Shown: positions 15,412-25,894, counted from the stretch's first letter. The stretch: 42,682 nt of DNA from Clostridia bacterium (GCA_029226955.1 JAQXZA010000116.1:1-42682), one strand, 5' to 3'. Made by a program: numbers and translations. Notes: generated by a model not told the origin, from the letters alone.

Positions 15412-16569
15412 TTATACTGTTGTCTTTTTATTGTTCTTCATAAAGAGATAAACTGCATCTGCTACTGATGCGGCTACAACAAGCACAAGAAGCCAACCGC
15501 CGAATGTAAGTCCTGAACTTGCTGAAATAAGACTTCCGTAATATGAAACTGACAGAGCGGATTTAGCATATCCTGTCAGACCGGCAAACGACTGAATCAT
15601 AATAATAATCGTGCTAATCAATTCAAGAGCCGGAGTAAGAAATACATAAAATTTAGCAATCTGTGGCTTTCCCTGCATAAACTTGATACAGAAAGGCTCA
15701 TATTTCATTACTGCCGAAAGAAGTGCAAGTATAATTAAAATTCCCGCAAAAGCACTTAAAGTAAATGCGTTGAACGACGCTCCCTGTGAAATCCCGAAAG
15801 CACCCATACTTACAAAACCTACCGGGAAAAGTGCAAGGATAAATACAAGAACTGAGGCAAAGTTTATGAAATTGTCAAAAATCATTGCCATTTTGTCAGT
15901 CTGCTTGAAAAGTGAAACAAAGTTATTGCCAAACTCTTTGAAATATTTTGCAAAATCAAACGGACGTTTTATACTTCTTCCGCAACTCATACACGCTTCT
16001 GCACCCGGCTGAACCGCTGAACCGCAATGTGGACAGAATGATGTTCCCTCACCAATTTTAACTCCGCACTTTGTGCATACTACCTGATTTGGTAAAACTT
16101 CCGAACCGCAATTTCTGCAAAACTTTTTGGTCGGAACAGTCGGCTGAGGCTGAAATTGTTGCTGTGTTGGTTGTTGTGGCTGGAACTGTTGCTGTGTCGG
16201 CTGTTGTGGTTGGAACTGCTGTTGTGTTGGTTGTTGTGGTTGGAATTGTTGCTGTGTTGGTTGTTGTGGCTGGAACTGTTGCTGTGTCGGCTGTTGTGGT
16301 TGGAACTGCTGTTGTGTCGGCTGTTGTGGCTGAAACTGTTGTTTTGGCTGTTTTTGCAACTGAGGTTTTTTATTTTCGTTAATTGCACCAACTGTTACAG
16401 GCTGTTCTGCGTTATATTTAGTACCGCATTTTGTGCAGAAAGCAGTACCGATACCTCTTGGTGAACCGCATTTAGCACAAAAAGCACTGCCTGAACCTTT
16501 CAGAGTGCCGCACTGTGTGCAGACTTTGAAACTCTCGTCCATTTGAACTCCACAATTTTTACAATACAT
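15412..16569 (-). CDS. zinc-ribbon membrane protein with Gln/Pro-rich repeat linker
   Basis: 385 residues from MYCKNCG, with AGGAGG upstream. Four CxxC knuckles (two zinc-ribbon pairs) fill about residues 3-50. A low-complexity linker of about 70 residues consists of seven QFQPQQPTQQ-type units. Four more CxxC knuckles follow (CRNC, CTKC, CPHC, CMSC), then a linker and about four transmembrane helices in the last 150 residues. Such zinc-ribbon plus helix-bundle proteins are common in Firmicutes, without a known reaction; the ribbons probably bind protein or nucleic acid at the membrane. It is monocistronic, downstream of trxB on the same strand. Confidence 0.82.
   Translation of the reverse strand: MYCKNCGVQMDESFKVCTQCGTLKGSGSAFCAKCGSPRGIGTAFCTKCGTKYNAEQPVTVGAINENKKPQLQKQPKQQFQPQQPTQQQFQPQQPTQQQFQPQQPTQQQFQPQQPTQQQFQPQQPTQQQFQPQQPTQQQFQPQPTVPTKKFCRNCGSEVLPNQVVCTKCGVKIGEGTSFCPHCGSAVQPGAEACMSCGRSIKRPFDFAKYFKEFGNNFVSLFKQTDKMAMIFDNFINFASVLVFILALFPVGFVSMGAFGISQGASFNAFTLSAFAGILIILALLSAVMKYEPFCIKFMQGKPQIAKFYVFLTPALELISTIIIMIQSFAGLTGYAKSALSVSYYGSLISASSGLTFGGWLLVLVVAASVADAVYLFMKNNKKTTV
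16147..16347. repeat. 30-bp tandem repeat encoding QFQPQQPTQQ
   Basis: Seven units of 30 bases inside the zinc-ribbon gene. Codon variants show a higher-order 90-base pattern (units 2-3 match units 5-6), a sign of copy-number change by slippage. There are no spacers, so it is not a CRISPR array. Confidence 0.9.
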
Positions 16570-16668
16570 AACATTTCCTCCTGATATGTAAATATATAAC
16601 TGTAATAAATTTTTCCTGACTATTATACAATAACGATATTTAATAATCAAGTGTTGAAATTATCACAA

Positions 16669-16700
16669 AAAACGAAACTGAAATATACAGTTTCGTTTTT
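16669..16700 (-). terminator. trxB terminator
   Basis: AAACGAAACTG pairs with CAGTTTCGTTT around a seven-base loop; read leftward it is followed by TTTTTTGTG. It starts six bases past the trxB stop. Confidence 0.8.
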
Positions 16701-16706
16701 ATATAA

Positions 16707-17621
16707 TTAAGAGTTAAATCCCATAAGATAGTTTTCGGCAGACATAACACAATTTGCACCATCTGAAACAGCCGTAACTACCTGTCTTAACTGTTTTGTT
16801 CTTACATCTCCGGCAACAAAAATACCCTTTGCACTTGTAACACCGTTTTCGTCAGCTATGACATATCCGTTTGAGTCAAGGTCGGCAACACCTTTAAGAA
16901 GTTCCGAATTAGGCACATTACCTATTGCCACAAACACACCGTCAACAGCAATGGTTTTTTCGGTATTGTTCTGCATAATGCTTATGCCGCTTACTTTTTT
17001 ATCGCCGTCAATTTCTGTCGGTACGGCATTAAGGACACATTCTATAACAGGATTTTCGGAAACTTTGTTTTGAAGTAATTTATTTGCCCGAAATTCATCT
17101 CTGCGGTGTATAAGATAAACCTTTGCGGCAATCTTTGAAAGAAGAATTGCGTCACCGAGTGCCGTATCTCCTCCGCCGACAACCGCTACTGTTTTACCAC
17201 GATAAAACGCACCGTCACAAACGGCACAATACGAAACACCTCTGCCTGTAAATTCATTTTCGCCTTTTATGCCGAGTTTTCTGTGTGACGCACCTGTGGC
17301 ATAAATTACGGTTTTTGTTTCGAGAGTCTTGTCGTCTGAAAACACTACCTGATAAAAGTCTTTTACAGGATTGATTTTCACGGCATTACCGACAAGAAAT
17401 TCAACACCGAGTGCCAATGCGTGTTTACGGAATTTTTCACCAAGCTCAAATCCGTTTTCGCCGTTAAGTCCGAGATAATTGTCAACACATTCACTTTCTG
17501 CAATCTGACCTGTGCCGTTATAGTCCTTTTCCGTAATAACGAAATCAAGCTGTGAACGTTTTGCATAAACCGCCGCTGAAAGTCCGGCGGGGCCACTTCC
17601 GAGTATTATTGTATCGTACAT
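16707..17621 (-). CDS. trxB: thioredoxin reductase
   Basis: 304 residues from MYDTIILGSGPAG, with AGGAGG seven bases before ATG. It is an NADPH-dependent flavoenzyme that reduces thioredoxin. The FAD-binding GSGPAGLSAAVYAKR is at the N-terminus. The redox-active cysteines are in YCAVCDGAFYRG near residue 137, the NADPH-binding GGGDTALGDA follows, and the second FAD motif GIFVAGDVR is near the C-terminus. The length is normal for low-molecular-weight bacterial TrxB. No thioredoxin gene is adjacent. Confidence 0.94.
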   Translation of the reverse strand: MYDTIILGSGPAGLSAAVYAKRSQLDFVITEKDYNGTGQIAESECVDNYLGLNGENGFELGEKFRKHALALGVEFLVGNAVKINPVKDFYQVVFSDDKTLETKTVIYATGASHRKLGIKGENEFTGRGVSYCAVCDGAFYRGKTVAVVGGGDTALGDAILLSKIAAKVYLIHRRDEFRANKLLQNKVSENPVIECVLNAVPTEIDGDKKVSGISIMQNNTEKTIAVDGVFVAIGNVPNSELLKGVADLDSNGYVIADENGVTSAKGIFVAGDVRTKQLRQVVTAVSDGANCVMSAENYLMGFNS

Positions 17622-17721
17622 ATATTCTCCTCCTGAATTATATTCTTGTTTTTTAGTATATATCACAAAATATTATAAGTCAATAATCTGAAAATATTTA
17701 TTATATAAAAATTCAGAAAGC

Positions 17722-17756
17722 CGCAAGCCGATGCGTTTTTCACACATCGGCTTGCG
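17722..17756 (-). terminator. groESL operon terminator
   Basis: A perfect 12-base stem, CGCAAGCCGATG (17722-17733) with its complement at 17745-17756. Read leftward it runs into GGCTTTCTGAATTTTT. It lies 36 bases past the groEL stop. Confidence 0.8.
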
Positions 17757-17792
17757 ACTTTTATTTATAATATTCAGGGGAAAGCAAAGAAA

Positions 17793-19421
<1,629 letters not shown>

Positions 19422-19454
19422 TTACCTCCAAAATATAATTCAAAACTTTATATA

Positions 19455-19739
19455 TTATTCAACTATTGCAAGAATATCTTCCTGACGAACGATATTGTAT
19501 TCTTCATCGTCAAGTTTAACTTCTGTTCCTGAGTATTTGCTTGTGATAACCTTGTCGCCGACATTAACATACATCTTTACTTCTTTGCCGTCAACAACTC
19601 CGCCAGGACCTACTGCAACAACTGTTGCGAACTGTGGCTTTTCCTGTGATGACGCTGTAAGAACGATACCGCCCTTTGTTGTTTCTTCTGCCTTTTCTGT
19701 TTTAACAACTACTCTGTCCAGTAATGGTTTAATAGTCAT
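19455..19739 (-). CDS. groES: co-chaperonin GroES (10 kDa)
   Basis: 94 residues, complete. Starts MTIKPLLDRVVVK, has the mobile loop EETTKGGIVLTASSQEK that docks on GroEL and ends with the roof/base strands (GTEVKLDDEEYNIVRQEDIL). First gene of the operon, with a GGAGG site. Regulated by HrcA through the CIRCE element upstream. Confidence 0.97.
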   Translation of the reverse strand: MTIKPLLDRVVVKTEKAEETTKGGIVLTASSQEKPQFATVVAVGPGGVVDGKEVKMYVNVGDKVITSKYSGTEVKLDDEEYNIVRQEDILAIVE

Positions 19740-19781
19740 AATAGATTGCCTCCTTCAAGCAATATATAAATTTCTTTTTAT

Positions 19782-19808
19782 TTAGCACTCTCTATCCCTG
19801 AGTGCTAA
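19782..19808. promoter_or_regulatory. CIRCE operator (HrcA binding site)
   Basis: TTAGCACTC-N9-GAGTGCTAA, a perfect match to the CIRCE consensus, 43 bases upstream of groES. It predicts heat-shock control by HrcA. Confidence 0.97.
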
Positions 19809-19812
19809 ATAT

Positions 19813-19841
19813 ATTTTATACTGCTTTTCCTGAAAAATCAA
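19813..19841 (-). promoter_or_regulatory. groESL promoter
   Basis: On the minus strand TTGATT (complement of 19836-19841), 17-base spacer, TAAAAT (complement of 19813-19818). The CIRCE element lies at the transcription start, the usual position. Confidence 0.65.
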
Positions 19842-20134
19842 GAGCTATTTTACAGTTTAATAAATTATTTACATTTATTCCAAAATTATATAATATTTAA
19901 ACCCTGTTTTATGTCATAATACAGCCTGATTTTTAACAATAGATAAAAAATTATACTTGCCTTTGTGCAATTTTTCAGCAAAATTTCCGATTTTCTCTCA
20001 AAAAGCACCCGAACCGTAAGACTGCTAATTACAATTTTTATCAAAAATATTCCTTTACAATCAAATATATATCTTTATTGATTTGATTTTGCATAAATGC
20101 TATTATAATGTCAAACGAAAAGGGAGTTTTTACA
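19842..20134. other. AT-rich divergent intergenic region
   Basis: Between the groESL promoter and the lipase gene. Apart from a good -10 hexamer TATAAT (20104-20109), which likely belongs to the lipase promoter with TTGATT upstream, I see no gene, hairpin of note or repeat. Confidence 0.6.
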
Positions 20135-21484
20135 ATGCAAAATTACAAAACATCATTATCCGGACATATATACCGTATTTTAAATATAGTTTTTCTGTGC
20201 TTTATTGCGAACAGTTATTTTTTTCTTGACTGTCTTGGTATGCCGTTACTGCATATTCTGTGCGTTGCTGTTTTTATACTTATAAATATATTTCCGTCTG
20301 TTGCAAAAAGAGGATATAATTCATTACGTCTGCGTATGTGCTGTCACGGAAGTGAACTTTTGATTTATTTTGTTTCAGCACTGACATTTTCAGCGGCATT
20401 AAACATATATACAGTGTTTATTTTAATGCCTGAACACTGGCTTAAATGGACGCTGAATTTAGTGATATGTGTAATATATGAAAGCGTTATTTTCTGGAAC
20501 GGAATTATATCCGTATATCTTACATCTGTTCAACTCGGAATAAAAATAAGAATAGTCGGACTTTTATGCGGTTGGATACCGATTGTAAATTTATTCGTTC
20601 TTGGAAAAATTATAAAAATCACTTCAAAGGAAGTAAACTTTGAAATCGGAAAGGCAAATCTCAACAAAAGCCGCTCATCAGAACGCATTTGTGCAACAAA
20701 ATATCCTGTATTGCTTGTACACGGAGTATTTTTCAGGGATTCAAAATACTTTAACTACTGGGGACGAATACCAAAAGAACTTGAATTAAACGGTGCAAAA
20801 ATATATTACGGAAATCATCAGTCAGCATCATCAGTTGAGGACAGTGCGGCGGAATTGTCGGCAAAAATTCAGGAAATTATCAGGACAACAGGCTGTGAAA
20901 AAGTAAATATCATAGCACACTCAAAAGGCGGACTTGACTGCCGCTATGCGATAAGCAAGCTGAAAATGGACAAATATATTGCGTCACTTACAACAATAAA
21001 CACTCCACACCGTGGCTGTGGGTTTGCTGATTATCTTCTTAACAAGGTTTCCCCCGACATAAAAAATTCCGTTGCCAATAAATACAACAACACGCTGAAA
21101 CATTTTGGTGACAAAAATCCCGATTTTCTCGCCGCTGTGTCCTGTCTTACGCAAGAATACTGCAATAAATTCAATGAAGAAATAAAAGACTCGCCGTCAG
21201 TATATTATGCAAGCGTGGGTTCAAAACTCAACCGCTGTTCAAGCGGAAAATTTCCGCTGAATTTCTCATATTTAGTGGTAAAAAATTTTGACGGTAACAA
21301 TGACGGACTTGTTTCCGAAAAATCATTCCGCTGGGGCAGTGATTATCAGTTTATTACCGTAACAGGCAAGCGTGGAATTTCTCACGGTGATATGATTGAC
21401 CTTAACCGTGAGAATATATATGAATTTGATGTTCGTGAATTTTATGTTCAGCTTGTATCAAAGCTAAAAGAAATGGGTTTCTGA
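20135..21484 (+). CDS. membrane-anchored alpha/beta-hydrolase (lipase-like)
   Basis: 449 residues from MQNYKTS, with GGGAG eight bases upstream. An ATG at 20108 lies inside the -10 hexamer, so it is rejected. About five hydrophobic segments (residues 15-160) precede a triacylglycerol-lipase-type hydrolase domain: VLLVHG oxyanion region at 192-197, nucleophile Ser263 in AHSKGG, and probable Asp390 (NNDG) and His417 (GISHGD). The elbow is AHSKG, as in many bacterial lipases and PGAP1-like esterases. The substrate is unknown; the active domain is probably tethered to the membrane. Monogenic, with its own terminator. Confidence 0.85.
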   Translation: MQNYKTSLSGHIYRILNIVFLCFIANSYFFLDCLGMPLLHILCVAVFILINIFPSVAKRGYNSLRLRMCCHGSELLIYFVSALTFSAALNIYTVFILMPEHWLKWTLNLVICVIYESVIFWNGIISVYLTSVQLGIKIRIVGLLCGWIPIVNLFVLGKIIKITSKEVNFEIGKANLNKSRSSERICATKYPVLLVHGVFFRDSKYFNYWGRIPKELELNGAKIYYGNHQSASSVEDSAAELSAKIQEIIRTTGCEKVNIIAHSKGGLDCRYAISKLKMDKYIASLTTINTPHRGCGFADYLLNKVSPDIKNSVANKYNNTLKHFGDKNPDFLAAVSCLTQEYCNKFNEEIKDSPSVYYASVGSKLNRCSSGKFPLNFSYLVVKNFDGNNDGLVSEKSFRWGSDYQFITVTGKRGISHGDMIDLNRENIYEFDVREFYVQLVSKLKEMGF

Positions 21485-21498
21485 TACATAATATTGAT

Positions 21499-21535
21499 AA
21501 AGGTCTGATGTACAAAAATACACCAGACCTTTTTA
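21499..21535. terminator. terminator after the lipase gene
   Basis: AAAGGTCTG pairs with CAGACCTTT, followed by TTTAGG. It sits between the convergent lipase and catalase-fragment genes. Confidence 0.75.
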
Positions 21536-21538
21536 GGT

Positions 21539-21997
21539 TTACTTTTTGTTTTTAGTTTTGCATTTGTCAAATTCAGGATTGAACGCATAAAAGTTTTTAC
21601 TGTCGAGTTTGTCGGTAACTATGCGAAGTGCCTCTCCGAATCTCTGATAATGCACAATCTCACGGGCTCTCAGAAATCTTATCGGGTCAATTACATCAGG
21701 GTCATCACAAAATCTCAGGATATTGTCATAAGTGCTTCTTGCCTTTTGTTCAGCCGCCATATCCTCGTGAATGTCCGTTATAATATCGCCCTTAACTTGC
21801 AGTACAGCGGCAGAAAAAGGCACTCCCGCTGATGAACAGGGATAAACACCTGTTGTATGGTCAACAAAATATGAATCAAAGCCGGCATCTTTTATTTCGT
21901 CCATAGATAAATTCCGTGTAAGCTGATAAACTATTGTACCCACCATTTCAAGATGTCCGAGTTCTTCCGTACCATTAAGATGTAAGTAATTTATCAA
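21539..21997 (-). pseudogene. 5'-truncated CotJC/manganese catalase
   Basis: About 152 residues matching the C-terminal three quarters of the CotJC spore-coat/manganese-catalase family, normally about 190 residues or more. Present: the second ligand cluster GTEELGHLEM, the spore-coat-like AAGVPFSA, the Glu of AAEQKARSTYD and the His of REIVHYQRFGEA. Missing: the N-terminal helix with the first metal-ligand Glu and the GELAAA-RYLNQ stretch. The frame opens at a TTG two bases after the stop of the gene before it, with no ribosome binding site. I read it as a disrupted gene; a coupled short product is conceivable. Confidence 0.72.
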
Positions 21998-21999
21998 TT

Positions 22000-22218
22000 T
22001 CAGAACAGCATATTTATTGCCATAGAAATTGTCAGAACATATACGCCTATTCCTAAAAGTATCATAACAAGAACCGAAATTATAAGCATCATAATAATTC
22101 TGTATTTTTCAGGCTTATGAGTTACCTTGAAAACTATAAACACTATAATTGCCGCTATAAGAAGTACAGCCGCTATTGCCGCCGCAATTAAAAATCCTGT
22201 ACCGCCGGGAATATCCAT
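22000..22218 (-). CDS. small two-helix membrane protein
   Basis: 72 residues with AGGAGG before ATG, four bases after the Xre regulator gene. There are two hydrophobic helices (about 7-29 and 41-66) separated by the basic turn KVTHKPEKYR. No family is recognised. Being coupled to the regulator suggests they work together. Confidence 0.75.
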   Translation of the reverse strand: MDIPGGTGFLIAAAIAAVLLIAAIIVFIVFKVTHKPEKYRIIMMLIISVLVMILLGIGVYVLTISMAINMLF

Positions 22219-22222
22219 TTTT

Positions 22223-22723
22223 TCATTCCTCCTGTTTTATGTCATAGACGTTTTGTTCAACGTATGACATCATTCTGTTATTTAAAAAACAATATGTAAC
22301 TATCGGGACAAATCCGACAAAAATATACCAACGCATATAAACACACAAAAAAATTAAAATCAGCATAAGAACAACACTCATCACAATAAGAAATATATGT
22401 TCTTTGAGCCATTTTTTCTTCCAGTATTTATATTTTTCTTCGAGTGAAAAAACATCAGACTTTGCAATATCGGTAATTATTTCATCTGCTTTTTTGCGGT
22501 ATTCGCTTTCATCAATTCTTTCACCGCAAAGAATTTCGTTTATGCTTACGGAAAATTCCTTGCTTAACATTTCAAGCATTTCAATGCTCGGAAGATAATT
22601 TCCGTTTTCCCAACGTGATATGGTCTTGTTGGTAACTCCGATTTTTTCGCCTAACTGTTCCTGAGTAAGATGTTTTTCACGCCTTAATTCTGATATGAAT
22701 TTGCCGACCTTTACTGTATCCAT
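22223..22723 (-). CDS. Xre regulator with C-terminal membrane domain
   Basis: 166 residues from MDTVKVGKF, with GGGAG upstream. An HTH_3 domain spans residues 1-60 (LTQEQLGEKIGVTNKTISRW, ENGNYLPSIEML), then a linker, then two transmembrane helices (about 110-150). Membrane-bound Xre proteins of this layout are widespread in Clostridia and are thought to sense envelope or peptide signals; targets are unknown. It heads a short operon with the small membrane protein. Confidence 0.85.
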   Translation of the reverse strand: MDTVKVGKFISELRREKHLTQEQLGEKIGVTNKTISRWENGNYLPSIEMLEMLSKEFSVSINEILCGERIDESEYRKKADEIITDIAKSDVFSLEEKYKYWKKKWLKEHIFLIVMSVVLMLILIFLCVYMRWYIFVGFVPIVTYCFLNNRMMSYVEQNVYDIKQEE

Positions 22724-22811
22724 TGTAACAACTCCCACACTATATAATATGGATAATTATATAACAATAAGGAAAAAATGTCTTTACCATAAACAGCGAA
22801 AAGATTGGACA

Positions 22812-23654
22812 TCAGGTTTTAAGCCGTCTTGCACTGACCTGACGCATTACAAAGCCGGCAAGCGAAAATAAAATCAATGCTCCAAGATTTACAATTACTA
22901 TGCTTGCACCTGTCGGCGTTGAATACATATACGAAATTACTATGCCGACAAAGAAACATACAACAGACACTATTGCCGATGTAATCATTACGGTTTTGAA
23001 ACGTTTGCATACACGCATTGATGTTATTGCCGGAAAAATTATAAGACTGGATATGAGAAGTGAACCCATCATTTTCATTCCGACTACTATCGTAAGTGCA
23101 GTAAGCAGTGCAATAATCATATTGTAAACTCCGGCTTTTGTGCCTGTTGCCTTTGCAAAATTTTCATCAAAAGTTACGGCAAAAATTTTATTATAAAATA
23201 TCACGAACAGGCAAAGCACTATAACCGAAAGAATTATACACAGCCATACATCTTCCGCTGACATTGAAAGAATACTGCCGAAAAGATAGCTGTTAATATC
23301 CGTATTAAGTCCTGTTGACATTGACGCAACCATTATACCTGTTGCCAAAGCTGCGGTTGATATTATCGCTATTGCGGCATCTCCTTTTATTTTGCTGTTT
23401 TCGCTTATTCTTAAAAGAAGAAATGCGGCGACAACAACTATCGGTATTGCAAATTCAAGCGGTGCAACATTCGCCGCCGTTGCAATAGCCAAAGCACCAA
23501 AACCGACGTGCGACAATCCGTCCCCTATCATTGAATAGCGTTTCAGCACAAGGCTTACTCCCAGAAGTGCCGCACACAGTGACACAAGAAGTCCGCCGAC
23601 TATTGCACGGACAAGAAACTGATATGAAAACATTTCAATTATTGCATTAAACAC
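22812..23654 (-). CDS. metal ABC transporter permease (ZnuB/MntB type)
   Basis: 280 residues from a GTG start (VFNAIIEMFSYQFL) preceded by AGGAG. An in-frame longer version to 23795 overlaps the ATPase gene and is rejected. Eight or nine helices; hallmarks LVLKRYSMIGDGLSHVGFGA and MKMMGSLLISSLIIFPA of the ABC-3 family that imports zinc or manganese. Last gene of the regulator-znuA-znuC-znuB operon. Confidence 0.93.
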   Translation of the reverse strand: MFNAIIEMFSYQFLVRAIVGGLLVSLCAALLGVSLVLKRYSMIGDGLSHVGFGALAIATAANVAPLEFAIPIVVVAAFLLLRISENSKIKGDAAIAIISTAALATGIMVASMSTGLNTDINSYLFGSILSMSAEDVWLCIILSVIVLCLFVIFYNKIFAVTFDENFAKATGTKAGVYNMIIALLTALTIVVGMKMMGSLLISSLIIFPAITSMRVCKRFKTVMITSAIVSVVCFFVGIVISYMYSTPTGASIVIVNLGALILFSLAGFVMRQVSARRLKT

Positions 23655-23685
23655 TGTACATTCTCCTAAAAATAAAGCTGACGAA

Positions 23686-24393
23686 TTATTTTTTGCTTTC
23701 GTCAAAAAAATACTTTCCGACAGGGCTGTTAATATAATCCTCTGTTGTTCCGAAAAAACTTTCCTTATGATTAAGGTGCAGTATATGAGTGGCATATTTC
23801 ACAGATGAAACAATATCGTGTGATACCATTATGATTGTGATTTTTTCTTGTTTGTTGAGTTCGTCAATAAGGCGGTACATTTCCTCAGTCACAATCGGGT
23901 CAAGTCCTGTTACAGGTTCATCAAGAAGTAAAAGTTTTTTGCTTGCACATAATGCTCTTGCAAGAAGAACACGCTGTTGTTGTCCTCCCGAAAGTTCACG
24001 GTAACTGCGTTTCTGTAAATGCTCAATTCCAAGACGTTTTATGTTTTCTTCGGCAATTTTTTTATCGTTTTTCGTATAAAACGGACGTATTCCACGACTG
24101 TTGAGCCTGCCCGAAAGAACAACCTCAAACACGCTTGCCGGAAAATCCTTTTGTGCCGGTGTCTGTTGTGGAAGATAGCCTATTTCATTTGATTTGAGTT
24201 CAGAACCTCTTTTAATTTCTCCGCTTGACGAATTTTTCAGACCTAAAAGACCTTTTATAAGCGTACTTTTGCCCGAACCGTTTTCACCGACAATACAGAG
24301 ATAATCTCCGCTGTTCACGCTGAAACTCAAATCCTTTATTACGCTTGTGTTTTCGTATGAAAACGAAACGTTATTACAGCTTATAAGCTCCAT
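23686..24393 (-). CDS. metal ABC transporter ATPase (ZnuC type)
   Basis: 235 residues. Walker A GENGSGKST, signature ELSGGQQQRVLLARAL, Walker B LLLLDEPVTGLDP and switch His in MVSHD. Its ATG follows directly on the TGA of the binding-protein gene (TGAATG), so translation is coupled. It powers the permease encoded next for zinc or manganese uptake. Confidence 0.94.
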   Translation of the reverse strand: MELISCNNVSFSYENTSVIKDLSFSVNSGDYLCIVGENGSGKSTLIKGLLGLKNSSSGEIKRGSELKSNEIGYLPQQTPAQKDFPASVFEVVLSGRLNSRGIRPFYTKNDKKIAEENIKRLGIEHLQKRSYRELSGGQQQRVLLARALCASKKLLLLDEPVTGLDPIVTEEMYRLIDELNKQEKITIIMVSHDIVSSVKYATHILHLNHKESFFGTTEDYINSPVGKYFFDESKK

Positions 24394-25368
24394 TCAGGAT
24401 AAAGCCTCCTTAATATTTTCGGCATTCTGATTCATAAGGTCGATATAAGTTATTCCGCTGTCAAACTGCTCCTGTGTTACATTGTGACAGGAATTAAAAG
24501 TCAGTTTTTTTGCACCTGTATCTTCGCATATTGTGTCGGCAACCTTGCCGTTTGAAAACTCTATTGTGAAAACAACAGGGATTTTTTCTGCTTTTACTTT
24601 ATCAATAAGGAATGATACCGTTGCGGCACTCGGTTCCGTTTCAGAGGAACAACCCGGAAAAGCCGCATAATATTTCAGACCGTATTCATCAGCAAAATAT
24701 CTCATAGGAAATCTGTCGCCGAAAATTATTGTTTTTCTCTTTGAATTATCCACTATATTCTGAAATTTATTATCAAGAAGTGAAAGTTTTTGGCTGTACT
24801 CTGTTGTGTTTTTTTCGTAGGTTTTTTCGTTGTCCTTATCAAGTTCGATGAGTGCTGACGAAATTTTCTTTGAAATGATAATTGCATTTTTCGGTGAAGT
24901 CCATACGTGTTCGTCATATTCTATTTTATGACTGTCGTCATCTTCATCTTTATCTTCCATACCCTCAACAATTTCTTCCTGTACTTTATCAACGCAATCC
25001 ATAAGTGAAATTATTTTTTTCGGCTTTGAGTCGTTGGATTCAAGAATATCCTTAACCCACTCGTCAGACTCACCGCCTACATATATAAACAAATCGCAAT
25101 TCTGAATTTTTATAATATCCTGTGGAGTCGGGTCATAATTATGGCTTTCAGTGCCGGGTTTTAACAGCATTGTCAGACTGACATTATCTCCCCCGACCTG
25201 TCGTGCGAAATCATACGGCGGAAAAATTGTAGTTACAACGCTGATTTTTCCGTCACTGTCAGAACTGCCGCTCTGAATTTTTGATGATGAATTTTCGTTA
25301 TTGCCGCAAGCACAAAGCGTTGCAACAAGTATTAAAGATGTAATAATTACAGCTAAAAATTTTTTCAT
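24394..25368 (-). CDS. metal-binding lipoprotein (ZnuA/AdcA type)
   Basis: 324 residues. Signal peptide with lipobox Leu18-Cys19-Ala20-Cys21, so it is lipid-anchored outside the membrane. Metal-site signatures of cluster A-I binding proteins: His in PGTESHNYDP, His in YDEHVWTSP, a later His (CHNVT) and the acidic DKDEDDDSHK loop typical of zinc rather than manganese proteins. It delivers zinc to the ZnuBC-like permease. The neighbouring Fur-family gene points to zinc-dependent repression. Confidence 0.93.
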   Translation of the reverse strand: MKKFLAVIITSLILVATLCACGNNENSSSKIQSGSSDSDGKISVVTTIFPPYDFARQVGGDNVSLTMLLKPGTESHNYDPTPQDIIKIQNCDLFIYVGGESDEWVKDILESNDSKPKKIISLMDCVDKVQEEIVEGMEDKDEDDDSHKIEYDEHVWTSPKNAIIISKKISSALIELDKDNEKTYEKNTTEYSQKLSLLDNKFQNIVDNSKRKTIIFGDRFPMRYFADEYGLKYYAAFPGCSSETEPSAATVSFLIDKVKAEKIPVVFTIEFSNGKVADTICEDTGAKKLTFNSCHNVTQEQFDSGITYIDLMNQNAENIKEALS

Positions 25369-25389
25369 AGTTTTCTCCCAGATTAAATA

Positions 25390-25815
25390 TCACTTAGTGT
25401 TTTCTTTTGCCGAACATTCTTTACAAATACCGTAGAACACTGTACGGAACGGATTTATCCTGAAAGCGTGGTCATCATATATATGCTCGTAGAGTTCGTC
25501 AAGATGACTACATTCAAGGTGAATAAGACAACCGCACTTTTCGCATTTCAAGTGGAAATGTTCACGGCAACGGCTGTTCTCCTGAACATACTGAAAACAG
25601 GCACCTGTTGAACCGTCAACGGTATATTTGCGAACTAAACCCTGTTCAAGAAGTTTTTCAAGATGACGGTAAATTGTTGTGACACCGACGTGATTGCCGT
25701 TTGATGAAAGATAATCGGCTATCTGACACACTGTAACGTGGCTGTCACTGTTGTCAACAAGATATTTGAGTATTGCCTCACGCTGTTTTGTTTTATAACC
25801 GCTCTGACTGTTCAT
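25390..25815 (-). CDS. Fur-family metalloregulator (probable Zur)
   Basis: 141 residues. Winged helix (about 10-80: TKQREAILKYL, VGVTTIYRHLEKLLEQGLVR), then a dimerisation domain with the metal/structural motifs HFHLKCEKCG and CKEC. Fur, Zur and PerR cannot be told apart with certainty by sequence alone; its position at the head of a Znu-type importer favours Zur. Two 15-bp operators lie in its promoter, which implies autoregulation. Confidence 0.92.
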   Translation of the reverse strand: MNSQSGYKTKQREAILKYLVDNSDSHVTVCQIADYLSSNGNHVGVTTIYRHLEKLLEQGLVRKYTVDGSTGACFQYVQENSRCREHFHLKCEKCGCLIHLECSHLDELYEHIYDDHAFRINPFRTVFYGICKECSAKENTK

Positions 25816-25851
25816 TTTTATGATTTCACATCTCCGTTAAGCACACAAATT

Positions 25852-25866
25852 TGAAAAGCATTTTCA
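25852..25866. promoter_or_regulatory. Fur/Zur-type operator, proximal
   Basis: TGAAAAGCATTTTCA, arms TGAAAA/TTTTCA, overlapping the -10 region and start of the regulator/znu promoter. It follows the Fur-family 7-1-7 inverted-repeat layout. Confidence 0.75.
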
Positions 25867-25894
25867 TTTTATCACCGCATTATACAAATGTCAA
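25866..25894 (-). promoter_or_regulatory. promoter of the zur-znu operon
   Basis: On the minus strand TTGACA (complement of 25889-25894), 17-base spacer, TAAAAT (complement of 25866-25871). It is bracketed by the two operator palindromes, so binding at either would block RNA polymerase. Confidence 0.75.

Noticed and set aside
16147..16347. Possible CRISPR array
   Set aside because: Repeats are directly adjacent without variable spacers and encode a regular QFQPQQPTQQ repeat.
16071..16464. Long open frames on both strands across the 30-base repeats
   Set aside because: They are produced by the repeat itself. Only the minus frame has CxxC zinc ribbons, a ribosome binding site and a sensible C-terminal membrane domain.
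20108..20134. Upstream ATG for the lipase gene
   Set aside because: The ATG lies within the -10 hexamer TATAAT, so it would not be in the mRNA; the ATG at 20135 has GGGAG at proper spacing.
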